From an uncultured Marinilabiliaceae bacterium (GTDB lineage: Bacteria > Bacteroidota > Bacteroidia > Bacteroidales > Marinilabiliaceae): DNA of 64,000 nucleotides. The notes beneath the pieces are model-generated. The model ran no database searches. It was given only the letters and a program-made list of their open reading frames with translations, and was not told where the DNA came from. How positions within the stretch are numbered: position 1 is the first letter of the stretch; each line of letters begins with the position of its first letter. The translations under genes and the position numbers were made by a program. The stretch covers positions 62,001 through 126,000 of the forward strand of contig CALEUX010000015.1 of assembly GCA_937920475.1 (NCBI GenBank). The letters are read 5' to 3'. Of this stretch, positions 49,018 to 59,726 are shown piece by piece.

Positions 49018-49797
49018 CTAATAAGAAACCTGAACTTTAATGTTTAGCGATTTAACCAATGCAGCTATCTGGTCGAGGCGTTCCGGCGAAACCTTTTCAA
49101 GTGTATGCACCGGGGTGTCTCTTTCAATGGTGTAAACCATAACTTCGCGTGGGGCAATATACTCAACTAAACGAAGCCATGCTTCTACTTCCTGGTCGGT
49201 ACTGTTATCTATTAAAGTACCGTTAAATGTACCTTTTACAAAAAGTGTTTGAATAATTAACCGGCCATTAAAGCTTTTTAAATATCCTATGGTTTCTTCC
49301 AAATCGAAATGGCCTTGTGGACGGTCGAGAATGCGTATGGTATCGGGGTTGGCCGAGTCGAGCTTCAGAATATTATCATCAACCTTTAAAAGAGCGTTAA
49401 AAATGGAAGGCGAATAAATGCGCGATGCATTCGATAGCACAGCAACTTTGGCATTGGGGCAATATTGGTTGCGAAGAGCTATGGTGTCGTCAATTATTGA
49501 GGGAAATTGAGGGTGCAGCGTGGGTTCGCCATTGCCGGCAAAAGTAATAACATCGGGAGGTGTGCCAGTAGCGTTCATGTCGGACAATTTGGTTTCGAGG
49601 GCATCTTTTATCTCATCACGATCGGGCAAAACCGAAGTGGGTGCATTGCTTCCGGGGTTTAACCCGCATTCGCAATAAATACAATCGAACGAACATACTT
49701 TACGGTTAACGGGTAACAGGTTAATACCCAACGAAACCCCTAAACGTCGGCTATTTACCGGACCAAAAACAATTTTATCAAACAAAAATGTGGGCAT
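49018..49797 (-). CDS. Radical SAM protein
   Basis: FGPVNSRRLGVSLGINLLPVNRKVCSFDCIYCECG (CxxxCxxC-type cluster); TFAGNGEPTLHP. Confidence 0.92.
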   Translation of the reverse strand: MPTFLFDKIVFGPVNSRRLGVSLGINLLPVNRKVCSFDCIYCECGLNPGSNAPTSVLPDRDEIKDALETKLSDMNATGTPPDVITFAGNGEPTLHPQFPSIIDDTIALRNQYCPNAKVAVLSNASRIYSPSIFNALLKVDDNILKLDSANPDTIRILDRPQGHFDLEETIGYLKSFNGRLIIQTLFVKGTFNGTLIDNSTDQEVEAWLRLVEYIAPREVMVYTIERDTPVHTLEKVSPERLDQIAALVKSLNIKVQVSY

Positions 49798-49913
49798 AAT
49801 ATACTGTGAGTTTTAGCAAAGGTAAGGCTTTCTGCCGACTCGATAAACAGACTCCGGGGTATAATTCCAAATCGGATGAATTTGCTATCTTTGACAAGAG
49901 TAAAAACAATGTG

Positions 49914-51035
49914 ATGCTATTTAAAGATGTAATTGGTCAGGAATCTGTTAAGGCGCACCTTCTTAAATCGGTAAAAGAAGGAAGAGTCGGTCATTCTTAT
50001 TTGTTTGCCGGGCCCGAAGGGGTGGGAAGCCTTTCATTGGCCATTGCATTTGCGCGGTATTTAAACTGCCTGAACTCTGGCGAAACCGATGCCTGCGAGT
50101 CGTGTAGCTCATGCATAAAAACGGCAAAACTGGTCCACCCCGATATACACTTTGTATTTCCGGTTGTTAAAAAGGGTAGCTCCACACCGGTAAGTGACGA
50201 TTACATTAGCGAATGGAGAAGCTTTGTGTTAGCCAACCCGTATTTTAGCGCCGGTCAATGGTTTGCCAATATTGCCGACGACAAGAAAGCAGGAATGATT
50301 TATGCCGAGGAGAGCTTGTCGGTTATACGAAAGTTGGGGCTAAAGAATTTTGAAGGTAAGTTTAAGATAATGATTATCTGGCTGCCCGAAAAAATGAATG
50401 AAACCGGTGGCAATAAACTTTTAAAAATTCTTGAAGAACCACCTTCCAATACTGTTTTCATGTTGGTTTCTGAAAACCCGGGAGCGCTGCTCGGAACCAT
50501 ATTATCGCGCACACAACGAATTGAGGTGCCATTTATCGAAGTTTCAGCATTAACAAAAGTACTTCAGGAGAAATATGAGCTGGGAACCGAACAGGCTGAA
50601 GCATTGGCCCGATTGTCAAATGGCAATATGGTTAAGGCGCTCGATAACCTTGATAGCGGCGTTGATAAATCGGGTTATTTAGATTTATTTGTGCGTATCA
50701 TGAGGGCCACATACAGCAGAAAAATTTTCGAAATTGTTGACTGGGTTGATGATGTTAGCCCCATGTCGCGCGATAATATCAGAAATTTCTTAACTTACGC
50801 CATTGGGATGTTGCGCGATAGTTTTATTTTTAACTTTAAGCAGCCTGAACTGGTGTTTTTAAGTGCCGGCGAAAAAGATTTTGTTTCCAGGTTTTCCCCT
50901 TTTATCAATAACGATAATTTGTTACGAATGGTTGAAGAACTGGAACTGGCCTGCGCACAAATAGAGCAAAATGGCAATTCGAAAATAATCCTGTTCGATA
51001 TGGCCATTAAAATGGTTGGAATGTTTAAGCAATAA
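49914..51035 (+). CDS. holB: DNA polymerase III subunit delta' (likely start MLFKDVIGQ at 49914)
   Basis: FKDVIGQESVKAHLLKSVKEGRVGHSYLFAGPEGVG; Zn-type CLNSGETDACESCSSC; NKLLKILEEPPSNTVFMLVSENP. Confidence 0.92.
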   Translation: MLFKDVIGQESVKAHLLKSVKEGRVGHSYLFAGPEGVGSLSLAIAFARYLNCLNSGETDACESCSSCIKTAKLVHPDIHFVFPVVKKGSSTPVSDDYISEWRSFVLANPYFSAGQWFANIADDKKAGMIYAEESLSVIRKLGLKNFEGKFKIMIIWLPEKMNETGGNKLLKILEEPPSNTVFMLVSENPGALLGTILSRTQRIEVPFIEVSALTKVLQEKYELGTEQAEALARLSNGNMVKALDNLDSGVDKSGYLDLFVRIMRATYSRKIFEIVDWVDDVSPMSRDNIRNFLTYAIGMLRDSFIFNFKQPELVFLSAGEKDFVSRFSPFINNDNLLRMVEELELACAQIEQNGNSKIILFDMAIKMVGMFKQ

Positions 51036-51125
51036 ATATTGCTTAATTATACAGTAATATATATACATTGCCAATGGCAATGCCTGTACAACCAAGGCCT
51101 GGAGCCTTGAAAATTTGTAGTAAAG

Positions 51126-52265
51126 ATGGATACAGATATAATTGAAAGCAAGGTAAGTAAATGTGACAGTTGTGGCGATCGCTGCGGAAAACTTGAAGTT
51201 TTCGACTGGTTGGGCGACATACCGGATATGCCCGGTATTACAGATATTGTTGAAGTTCAGTTTAAGAATACGCGTAAAAGCTATTTTAAAAATGCCACTC
51301 AAGGGCGGCTTCAAAAAGGAGATATTGTTGCTGTTGAAGCTTCACCGGGACACGATATTGGCATTATTACCCTTACAGGTGAGCTGGTGCTGCTTCAAAT
51401 GAAAAAGAACAACATTGCACCTGCATCATACGAGTTTAGAAGGGTTTATAGAAAAGCCAAGCAGGTCGATATTGAAAAATGGGAAGAAGCCCGTGGAATG
51501 GAACGTCAAACAATGCTCGAGGCCAGAAGTATTGCCCAAAAACTTGGATTGAATATGAAGATTGGCGATGTGGAATATCAGGGCGATAGAACCAAAGCCA
51601 TCTTTTATTACATTGCCGACGAAAGAGTCGATTTTCGTGAACTCATTAAAGTTTTGGCCGACAGGTTTAAAGTTCGCATTGAAATGCGACAGATTGGAGC
51701 ACGCCAGGAAGCCGGTCGCATTGGCGGAATTGGCCCTTGTGGGCGCGAATTGTGCTGCTCTACCTGGATGACCAATTTTGTATCGGTAACTACCAATGCT
51801 GCCCGTTATCAGGAAATATCGCTTAACCCACAAAAGTTAGCCGGCCAGTGCGGAAAACTAAAATGTTGTCTTAACTACGAACTCGATGCTTACATCGATG
51901 CCCAGCAGGATTTCCCAAACACAACCATTGCCCTGGAAACTGATGAAGGCACCTATTACCACATGAAAACAGATGTATTCAAACGCTTGATGTGGTACGG
52001 TTCAGATAGGGAAAGTGGCGGTAAAATTGTGATGCTTTCTGTTGATAAAGTAAAAGAAATACTTCTTTTAAATAAACAGAACCAGAAGGTTAAGAAAATC
52101 AGCGATGAAGCTATTGCTCAGCCCGAATCGGTAGAAATTGGGTACCAAAATGTTGTTGGGCAAGAGAGTATTACCCGGTTCGATGAAAAGGACAAGCGAA
52201 ATCATCAGAAAAAACGTAAAAAACGCAGGCCTAATCGCCCCAATAATGGAAACAGGGATGAATAG
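51126..52265 (+). CDS. PSP1-domain, RicT-like protein
   Basis: GPCGRELCCSTWMTNF; NPQKLAGQCGKLKCCLNYELDAY; VRIEMRQIGARQEAGRIGGIG. Confidence 0.9.
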   Translation: MDTDIIESKVSKCDSCGDRCGKLEVFDWLGDIPDMPGITDIVEVQFKNTRKSYFKNATQGRLQKGDIVAVEASPGHDIGIITLTGELVLLQMKKNNIAPASYEFRRVYRKAKQVDIEKWEEARGMERQTMLEARSIAQKLGLNMKIGDVEYQGDRTKAIFYYIADERVDFRELIKVLADRFKVRIEMRQIGARQEAGRIGGIGPCGRELCCSTWMTNFVSVTTNAARYQEISLNPQKLAGQCGKLKCCLNYELDAYIDAQQDFPNTTIALETDEGTYYHMKTDVFKRLMWYGSDRESGGKIVMLSVDKVKEILLLNKQNQKVKKISDEAIAQPESVEIGYQNVVGQESITRFDEKDKRNHQKKRKKRRPNRPNNGNRDE

Positions 52266-52734
52266 ATATATATTTTTAATCGTGGCATTCTTGTTTTTTA
52301 TGTCAGCCTGCACCAATCGGATAATATTTGAAGAAAGGGTTCAAATGCAGGAAGAAAAATGGGATAAGGACGAGCCAGCCGTGTTTGCAGTGTTGCATCA
52401 GGACACTTCACAGGTGGTTGATGTAGGTATGACTTTTAAACACACCGATGAATATGCCTTCAGCAACCTTTGGGTTTTTCTAGAAGTAAACGGCCCCGAA
52501 GGTTTGGTTCAAAGAGATACACTGGAAATGTTTCTGGCCCATGTCGATGGTCGCTGGCTTGGGGAAAAGAAAAGTAAGAGTTATGAAATTTCTGCATTAT
52601 ATCAGCATGGAGTTAAGTTGTCTAAACCTGGTAATTATTCGTTCTCAGTAATACAAGGTATGAGGCGTAACCAGTTGGAGGGCATACAGGAAATATCGTT
52701 CTGGATTCAGAAAAGCAAACCCTCAGAGAATTGA
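52258..52734 (+). CDS. gldH: Gliding motility lipoprotein GldH (start MNRYIFLI at 52258)
   Basis: Lipobox FMSACTN; NLWVFLEVNGPEG..RDTLEMFLAHVDGRWLG; ATG overlaps the stop of the RicT-like gene. Confidence 0.87.
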   Translation: MNRYIFLIVAFLFFMSACTNRIIFEERVQMQEEKWDKDEPAVFAVLHQDTSQVVDVGMTFKHTDEYAFSNLWVFLEVNGPEGLVQRDTLEMFLAHVDGRWLGEKKSKSYEISALYQHGVKLSKPGNYSFSVIQGMRRNQLEGIQEISFWIQKSKPSEN

Positions 52735-52765
52735 GGTTTTTTGAATTCATTAAAATTAATGGTGA

Positions 52766-53545
52766 GTGGCAAAAAATAAGTTACAGAAGTTTGGGGAAAT
52801 GCGTCAGTTTCCCCATGTGGTGCAGGCCGAGTTTAAAGAGGTGTTTCGCAACGATTATAAGCTCAAAGGAAATTGGAGGTCGCAGTTCTTTAATAACTCA
52901 AATCCTCTGGTACTTGAGTTGGGTTGCGGAAAAGGAGAATACAGCGTGGGACTTGCCCGGAAATATCCTCAAAAGAATTTTATTGGCGTTGATATAAAAG
53001 GCTCCCGAATGTATAGCGGAGCAAGCGAATCGTTTAACGAAGGCTTGAAAAATGTGGGTTTTATACGCACCCATATCGAATTAATTGAATCATTTTTTGC
53101 CCCGGACGAGGTGGATGAAATTTGGCTTACTTTTCCCGATCCTCAGATGAATAAAACCAGGAAGCGATTAACTTCCACACGCTTTTTATCGCTCTATTCA
53201 AAGTTTCTAAAACCTGGCGGCATAATTCATTTAAAAACCGATAGCCGGTTTCTATATTCTTACACGTTGCATGTGGTAAACGATAACCATTTTCAGATGA
53301 TTCACAATTACGACGACCTTTATCGGAGTGGTTTGGACAACGAAATACTGAAAATACAAACTTATTATGAAACACGCTTTCTGGCTCATGATATTCCCAT
53401 CAAATATCTCTGTTTTATTCCCGATTTTTCAAACCCGCTAATTGAACCACAGGTTGAAATTGAGCGCGATAATTACCACAATGCCGGACGAAGTGTGAAA
53501 TTGTTCAATACCGACGAGCATGAAGAGCAAGACTTCAGAAGGTGA
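52766..53545 (+). CDS. trmB: tRNA (guanine-N7-)-methyltransferase
   Basis: LELGCGKGEYSVGLARKYPQKNFIGVDIKGSRM; EIWLTFPDPQMNKTRKRLTSTRFLSLYSKFLKPGGIIHLKTDS. Confidence 0.94.
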   Translation: MAKNKLQKFGEMRQFPHVVQAEFKEVFRNDYKLKGNWRSQFFNNSNPLVLELGCGKGEYSVGLARKYPQKNFIGVDIKGSRMYSGASESFNEGLKNVGFIRTHIELIESFFAPDEVDEIWLTFPDPQMNKTRKRLTSTRFLSLYSKFLKPGGIIHLKTDSRFLYSYTLHVVNDNHFQMIHNYDDLYRSGLDNEILKIQTYYETRFLAHDIPIKYLCFIPDFSNPLIEPQVEIERDNYHNAGRSVKLFNTDEHEEQDFRR

Positions 53546-53867
53546 CTTTTTTCAGAAGGTTTATGAAGTAACCCGGCTTATTCCTCCGGGAAAAGTAACA
53601 AGTTATGGGGCAATTGCGGCATTTATTGGCTCACCCGGCGCTGCGCGTATGGTTGGCTGGGCGTTGAACAAATGCGATGGCCAAACTGTTTATGTACCAG
53701 CGCATAGAGTTGTTAACCGTAATGGAATGTTATCAGGCAAACACTATTTCCCGGGGGAGAATGTAATGGAGCAGTTGCTCAAAAACGAGGGAATTATGGT
53801 TGTTCACAATCAGATAGTAAATTTTAAAAAGCATTTCTGGGACCCATTTGTACTTTTAAACGAATAA
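53520..53867 (+). CDS. Alkyltransferase-like (ATL) protein, MGMT family without the catalytic cysteine
   Basis: IPPGKVTSYGAIAAFIGSPGAARMVGWAL and VPAHRVVNRNGMLSG: Ala where O6-alkylguanine alkyltransferases have PCHRV. Confidence 0.9.
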   Translation: MKSKTSEGDFFQKVYEVTRLIPPGKVTSYGAIAAFIGSPGAARMVGWALNKCDGQTVYVPAHRVVNRNGMLSGKHYFPGENVMEQLLKNEGIMVVHNQIVNFKKHFWDPFVLLNE

Positions 53868-53992
53868 AAAGCCTCTTAGTGTCTATAAAAAAGAGTGTTT
53901 TACTTCAATTAAGGTAGATCAAAACAAGGAGAGTGATTTATTTTTTTTTAATTTTGCGCTAATTTTTAAAAAGTTTAAATAAATATAGTGTT

Positions 53993-55102
53993 ATGAGTTT
54001 TTATCCAAAACTGGTATTGGATGCATTACAGCATGTGGTTCATCCGGGAAAAGGAAAGGATATTATTTCGTTAGGAATGGTTGAAGATGACATCCGCATT
54101 GATGGTAAAAGAATCAGCTTCAGCCTCCTGTTCGACAGGGCCAACGACCCCATGGTGGCATCTGTTAAAAGTGCCTGTGTACAAGCCATTAAAACCTATG
54201 TAGGTAAGGATGCCGACATTGAAGGAAATATTTATGTTAAAATTAAACCTCGGCAACCCAAGCCGGAATCCACCTTATTGCCGGGCGTTGAGCATGTTGT
54301 TGCCATTGCATCAGGTAAAGGTGGCGTGGGCAAATCAACTGTTACAAGTAATCTGGCCGTTGCTTTAGCACAAAAGGGTTATAGCGTAGGGTTATTGGAT
54401 GCTGATATTTTTGGTCCTTCGGTACCCAAAATGTTTGCTACCGAAGATGCCCGTCCTCAATTAGAGAAGATTGACGGTAAAGACCGCATTGTCCCGGTTG
54501 AAAAATACGGCGTAAAATTATTGAGTATCGGGTATTTTGTAAATCCCGACGATGCACTGGTTTGGCGCGGTGCTATGGCCACCAATGCGCTGAAACAGCT
54601 CATTGGTGACGGATTGTGGGGCAAACTCGATTATCTATTAATCGACCTTCCTCCGGGTACAAGTGATATTCATTTAACGTTGGTGCAAACCATTCCTTTA
54701 ACCGGGGCAGTGGTTGTAAGCACACCACAGGAAGTGGCTTTGGCTGATGCGCGTAAAGGCATCAGTATGTTTCAGGGTGAAAAAATTGACGTTCCGGTGT
54801 TAGGATTGGTGGAGAATATGGCATGGTTCACCCCGGCCGAGTTTCCCGAAAACAAGTATTATATTTTTGGGAAAGAAGGTTGTAAAAATCTTGCTGAAAA
54901 ACTGGGCTTGCCACTTTTAGGTCAAATTCCTATTGTGCAAAGCATTCGCGAAGGGGGCGATGATGGCGTGCCTCCCGCAATAAACATTGATACAGTTACC
55001 GGATTAGCATTTTCAAAGCTGGCTGATGCGGTGGTGGAGGCAGTGCAGGAGAGAAAAACCAATCTCCCGCCAACAAAAGTGGTTGAAATAACAAAAAAGT
55101 AA
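53993..55102 (+). CDS. Mrp/NBP35 (ApbC) family Fe-S carrier ATPase
   Basis: VAIASGKGGVGKSTVTSNLAVALAQKGYSVGLLDADIFGPSVP; LIDLPPGTSDIHLTL. Confidence 0.95.
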   Translation: MSFYPKLVLDALQHVVHPGKGKDIISLGMVEDDIRIDGKRISFSLLFDRANDPMVASVKSACVQAIKTYVGKDADIEGNIYVKIKPRQPKPESTLLPGVEHVVAIASGKGGVGKSTVTSNLAVALAQKGYSVGLLDADIFGPSVPKMFATEDARPQLEKIDGKDRIVPVEKYGVKLLSIGYFVNPDDALVWRGAMATNALKQLIGDGLWGKLDYLLIDLPPGTSDIHLTLVQTIPLTGAVVVSTPQEVALADARKGISMFQGEKIDVPVLGLVENMAWFTPAEFPENKYYIFGKEGCKNLAEKLGLPLLGQIPIVQSIREGGDDGVPPAINIDTVTGLAFSKLADAVVEAVQERKTNLPPTKVVEITKK

Positions 55103-55120
55103 TTGTCAATAAATAATGCA

Positions 55121-55357
55121 ATGGATAAGCAAGAAGTTTTAGAGAATGTAAAAATAGCCCTCGAAGGTATCCGTCCATATTTACAGGCCGATGGCGGTGA
55201 TATTTCAATTGTGGAAATTACTGATGATATGGTTGTAAAAGTTCGGCTTCAGGGTGCTTGCGAAGGATGCCCTATGAGCATGCAAACGCTTAAGGGGGGA
55301 GTGGAAATGGTAATTAAAAGCAATGTGCCTGCTATAAAGGAGGTTATTGCTGTGTAG
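55121..55357 (+). CDS. NifU-like C-terminal domain protein
   Basis: IRPYLQADGGDISIVEI; LQGACEGCPMSMQTLKGGVE (CxxC). Confidence 0.94.
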   Translation: MDKQEVLENVKIALEGIRPYLQADGGDISIVEITDDMVVKVRLQGACEGCPMSMQTLKGGVEMVIKSNVPAIKEVIAV

Positions 55358-55375
55358 CAAATACATCATGAAAGC

Positions 55376-55414
55376 AAAAAGGGTCTGAATTCTTGAGAAC
55401 TCAGGCCCTTTTTT
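55376..55414. terminator. Bidirectional rho-independent terminator between the NifU-like gene and infB
   Basis: aaaaagggtctga-attcttgagaac-tcaggccctttttt: long stem with a single G.T wobble, A-tract and T-tract on either side. Confidence 0.85.
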
Positions 55415-55432
55415 GATGTTGGTATTTAACTT

Positions 55433-58393
55433 TTATAGTTTTCTTGAAACTTCAATCTCTTCGTAAGCCTCTATCAGGTCACCAACTTTAATATCGTTGA
55501 AATTATTGATATTTAAACCACATTCAAAGCCGGAAGCAACCTCTTTGGCATCATCCTTAAAACGTTTGAGCGAGCCAAGTTCTCCGGTGTAAATTACAAT
55601 ACCATCGCGAATAACCCTGATTTTAGAGTTACGTTTAATTTTTCCTTCTTTCACCATACAGCCGGCAATAGTTCCAACTTTAGTGATTTTGAAAGTTTCA
55701 CGCACTTCAACCGTTGATAGAATTTGCTCTTTAATTTCGGGCGATAACATACCTTCCATAGCAGCTCTAATCTCTTCAATGGCATCATAAATAATACTGT
55801 AGAGACGAATGTCGATTTGTTCCTTTTCGGCTATACGGCGTGCAGCCAATGACGGACGTACCTGGAAGCCAACCACAATGGCATTGGAGGCGGCGGCCAG
55901 CATAATATCCGATTCGGAGATTCCACCTACGGCTTTGTGAATCACATTCACCTGAATTTCCTCGGTTGAGAGTTTTATTAATGAGTCGGAAAGTGCTTCA
56001 ATAGATCCATCCACGTCACCCTTAACAATCAAGTTCAGTTCCTGGAAGTTTCCTATGGCAATACGACGACCAATTTCATCCAGCGTAATATGTTTCTGGG
56101 CGCGCATGCCCTGTTCGCGTTGCAACTGTAGTCTCTTGGTAGCAATTTCTTTGGCTTCCCGCTCATTATTCATCACGTTGAACTTTTCACCTGCCTGAGG
56201 TGCGCCGTTTAATCCGAGTATAAGAACCGGTTCAGATGGACCAACAGAATCGATACGCTGATTGCGCTCGTTGAACATAGCTTTTACGTGACCAAAATAT
56301 GACCCTGCGATAATCAAGTCGCCAACTTTCATGGTTCCTGATTGAACCAGTAAGGTTGCTACGTATCCTCGTCCGCGGTCAAGAGTGGATTCAATTACCG
56401 AACCAACGGCAGCTTTATTTGGATTAGCTTTAAGTTCCAGAATATCGGCTTCAAGCAGAACTTTTTCGAGCAACAATTTTACGTTGGTACCAAATTTTGC
56501 TGAAATTTCCTGACACTGGTATTTTCCACCCCAGTCTTCAACCAAATAGTTCATATTGGCCAGTTCTTCCCGAACGCGGTCGGGGTTAGCACCGGGTTTA
56601 TCAACCTTGTTTATGGCAAATACAATGGGAACACCAGCAGCAGCCGCGTGATTGATGGCTTCAACTGTTTGTGGCATTACATTGTCATCGGCAGCTACAA
56701 TAATGATTACAATATCGGTTACTTGTGCACCCCTTGCTCGCATGGCAGTAAATGCCTCGTGACCTGGAGTATCCAGGAAAGTTATCATCCTTCCGCTATC
56801 GAGTTTTACGCTGTAAGCACCAATGTGCTGTGTAATACCACCAGCCTCGCCTGCGGTAACATCTGCACTTCGGATAAAATCGAGTAACGATGTTTTACCG
56901 TGGTCAACGTGACCCATTACGGTTACAATTGGTGGTCGTTCTATCAAATCCTCTGGACTATCTTCCACTTCAACAATGGATTCGGCAACTTCCACACTGA
57001 TGAATTCAGTTTTATAACCAAACTCTTCAGCTACCAGAGCAATGGTTTCAGCATCGAGACGCTGGTTAATAGAAACAAATAAACCAAGGCTCATACATGA
57101 TGCAATAATCTGGTTAACCTGAACATTCATCATGTTGGCAATTTCGTTGGCCGTAACAAACTCAGTAACCCTGAGTATTTTCTTTTCCTCGTCGAGGCGA
57201 TCCATTTCGGCCTGATGACGCTGCGATACCATGTCGCGTTTATCGCGGCGGTGGCGTGAAGCTTTCGATTTTCCTTTTGAAGTTAATCGCGCCAAGGTGT
57301 CTTTAATTTGCTTGGCAACATCCTCTTCGTTAACCTCGGGCCTAACCGGGCGTTTTTTAATTTTTTGAGCTTTCTTTTTTACAAGGGCCTTTTTCTCACC
57401 TTGAACAGCGGGGGCTCCGGGTTGACCCTGACCTGGCTGAGCTTGCTTAACCTGACCAGGTTGACCGGCGGGTTTCTCGCCATTTCCGCCAATATTTACC
57501 CTTTCTTTATCTTTTTTAATCCGCTTTCTTTTTTTCTTGCGGGCTTTTTTATCGTCTCTGTTTTCACCATTTCTAACCGGTTCGGTGGGCAGTTCAATTT
57601 TCCCTACCACGGTAGGCCCTGAAAGCTTCTGCACTTTAGTTGGCATAAAGTTTTCCTGTTGGGCAGATTCCCTGATTTCAGCAGGCTCTTGTTTTACTGG
57701 TTGTTTTACTTCGGCAGGAGGTGTTTTTACTTCCTGTTTAGCTACTGGTTCCTTTGATTGCGAAGCCACAGGCTGTTCTTTTACCGGAGCTGGTTTGGGT
57801 GGTTCCGGTTTAGGTTTCGGAGCATTCAAATCAATTTTCCCAACCACCTTTATTTCGTCTTCCAGTTTTTTTACTTGAACCGGAATGTGCTCAACTTCCT
57901 TTTTCTGCGGTTTCTCTTCAACCTTGGATTGTTCGGGTTGTTTTGGCTCAACTTTAACAAAGGGTTTTTCGGCCACAGGTTCAGGTTTTGGCTGAGGCTC
58001 CGGCTGTTTCTCTATAGGTTTTTTTGGAGACAAATCAATTTTGCCAACCACTTTAACATCAAGGGTTTTCCTGGGTTCCTGGAAGAGTTTTTCCGCAGGA
58101 CGTTCAAATGCAGCATCCTCTTCATCAGAAGTATCATGGTCTTCGTGCAAATCTTCGATGGAAATGGTTTCTTTCTTCTCTTTATGCTTACGATCAATTA
58201 ATTCCTCTGATGCTTTTTTTACGGTTTGATCAAGTTTGTATTCTTTACTCAAGATTACAAACATTTCTTCCGAAACCTTGGTATTTGGATTCACATCAAT
58301 GTTGAATCCCTTTTTATGAAGGAATTCTACAATGGTTGATATCCCAACATTCAGTTCTTTTGCTACTTTGCTTAATCTTTGTCCAACTGCCAT
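55433..58393 (-). CDS. infB: Translation initiation factor IF-2
   Basis: [50 protein letters not shown]. Confidence 0.98.
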   Translation of the reverse strand: MAVGQRLSKVAKELNVGISTIVEFLHKKGFNIDVNPNTKVSEEMFVILSKEYKLDQTVKKASEELIDRKHKEKKETISIEDLHEDHDTSDEEDAAFERPAEKLFQEPRKTLDVKVVGKIDLSPKKPIEKQPEPQPKPEPVAEKPFVKVEPKQPEQSKVEEKPQKKEVEHIPVQVKKLEDEIKVVGKIDLNAPKPKPEPPKPAPVKEQPVASQSKEPVAKQEVKTPPAEVKQPVKQEPAEIRESAQQENFMPTKVQKLSGPTVVGKIELPTEPVRNGENRDDKKARKKKRKRIKKDKERVNIGGNGEKPAGQPGQVKQAQPGQGQPGAPAVQGEKKALVKKKAQKIKKRPVRPEVNEEDVAKQIKDTLARLTSKGKSKASRHRRDKRDMVSQRHQAEMDRLDEEKKILRVTEFVTANEIANMMNVQVNQIIASCMSLGLFVSINQRLDAETIALVAEEFGYKTEFISVEVAESIVEVEDSPEDLIERPPIVTVMGHVDHGKTSLLDFIRSADVTAGEAGGITQHIGAYSVKLDSGRMITFLDTPGHEAFTAMRARGAQVTDIVIIIVAADDNVMPQTVEAINHAAAAGVPIVFAINKVDKPGANPDRVREELANMNYLVEDWGGKYQCQEISAKFGTNVKLLLEKVLLEADILELKANPNKAAVGSVIESTLDRGRGYVATLLVQSGTMKVGDLIIAGSYFGHVKAMFNERNQRIDSVGPSEPVLILGLNGAPQAGEKFNVMNNEREAKEIATKRLQLQREQGMRAQKHITLDEIGRRIAIGNFQELNLIVKGDVDGSIEALSDSLIKLSTEEIQVNVIHKAVGGISESDIMLAAASNAIVVGFQVRPSLAARRIAEKEQIDIRLYSIIYDAIEEIRAAMEGMLSPEIKEQILSTVEVRETFKITKVGTIAGCMVKEGKIKRNSKIRVIRDGIVIYTGELGSLKRFKDDAKEVASGFECGLNINNFNDIKVGDLIEAYEEIEVSRKL

Positions 58394-58463
58394 AAATGGA
58401 ACTTCGGTTTTAAAATGGTATTATCTGTGATTTGCAAATCTTTGCATGACAAAGATAATTTAT

Positions 58464-59714
58464 TTATTCAAATTCAGATTTTAATATTGAAATCACTTCC
58501 TTGATGGTTTCTTCTTCAAGGTCAGTGCGTTTAGTCAAGTCTTCCACTGAAAGGTCGAGTACCGACTTGGCCGTATCACAGCCAATAGCCTTCAGTTCGT
58601 CGAGAATCCAGCTTTCAATTTCATCGGAGAATTCATCCAATGGTACATCTTCCTCCTCTTCTTCCGCTTCGGTTTCACGATACACATCGAGTTCGTATCC
58701 GGCTAGCTGACTGGCCAGCCTGATATTGATACCACCTTTACCAATGGCCAGCGAAACTTCTTCGGGACGAAGGTATACCTGGGCTCTTTTTGTATCCTCA
58801 AAAAGTTTGATGCTTGAAATTTTTGCGGGGTTAAGCGCCCGTTGAATAAACAACTGTGTATTGTTGGTAAAATTAATAACATCGATATTCTCGTTACGCA
58901 ATTCACGAACAATTCCATGGATGCGGGAACCTTTCATACCAACGCAGGCGCCAACAGGGTCGATACGATCGTCGTACGATTCAACGGCCACTTTGGCTCT
59001 TTCGCCCGGCATGCGAACTATCTTCTTAATGGTAATGAGTCCGTCGTGGATTTCAGGCACTTCAAGTTCGAACAACCTTTCAAGGAAAACCGGTGAGGTT
59101 CGCGAAAGAATAATCAGCGGATTGTTATTTCGGATTTCTACTTTGAAAACAACGGCCCTTATAGAGTCACCCTTTCGGTAGAAGTCAGATGGAATTTGTT
59201 CGGCTTTGGGTAAAATCAGTTCATTGCCTTCATCGTCGAGAACCAGAATTTCGCGTTTCCAAATTTGATATACTTCGCCCGTAACAACCTGGCCTATACG
59301 TTCTTTGTATTTATTATAAATGGTATCCTTTTCAAGTTCCATAATGCGGGCCGAAAGGTTTTGGCGCAAACTCAAAATGGCTCTGCGACCAAAGCTGTGG
59401 AATTTCACCTCGTCGGTTACTTCTTCACCAATTTCATAATCGGCATCAATTTTTTTTGCTTCGGTAAGCGAAATCTGAAGATTGGCATCGGTTACTTCGC
59501 CATCGGCTACCACTTCGCGGTTACGCCATATTTCGAAGTCACCTTTATCGGTATTGATGATAACATCAAAGTTTTCGTCGGTACCAAACAGTTTAATCAG
59601 CACGCCACGGAACGAGTCTTCCAAAACGCGAATCATGGTTACCCTGTCGATGTTCTTCAGTTCTTTAAACTCAGAAAACGTATCTATCAGATTGATATTT
59701 TCCATTGTAATCAA
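58464..59714 (-). CDS. nusA: Transcription termination factor NusA
   Basis: S1/KH organisation; DPVGACVGMKGSRIHGIVRELRNENIDVI; VSLAIGKGGINIRLASQLAGYELDVY. Confidence 0.96.
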   Translation of the reverse strand: MITMENINLIDTFSEFKELKNIDRVTMIRVLEDSFRGVLIKLFGTDENFDVIINTDKGDFEIWRNREVVADGEVTDANLQISLTEAKKIDADYEIGEEVTDEVKFHSFGRRAILSLRQNLSARIMELEKDTIYNKYKERIGQVVTGEVYQIWKREILVLDDEGNELILPKAEQIPSDFYRKGDSIRAVVFKVEIRNNNPLIILSRTSPVFLERLFELEVPEIHDGLITIKKIVRMPGERAKVAVESYDDRIDPVGACVGMKGSRIHGIVRELRNENIDVINFTNNTQLFIQRALNPAKISSIKLFEDTKRAQVYLRPEEVSLAIGKGGINIRLASQLAGYELDVYRETEAEEEEEDVPLDEFSDEIESWILDELKAIGCDTAKSVLDLSVEDLTKRTDLEEETIKEVISILKSEFE

Positions 59715-59726
59715 TTAAGCGTTGTT

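Noticed and set aside
51426-51833. 135-aa minus-strand ORF
   Set aside because: Antisense to the cysteine-motif-rich RicT-like gene; no independent support.
52731-52997. 88-aa plus-strand ORF overlapping trmB
   Set aside because: Different frame from trmB, which has full SAM-binding motifs; no independent signal.
57308-58305. Several plus-strand ORFs (57308-57622, 57537-57878, 57758-58201, 58041-58229, 58108-58305)
   Set aside because: Antisense to the P/E/K-rich infB N-terminus; the F/L/S-rich translations are artefacts of low-complexity codons.
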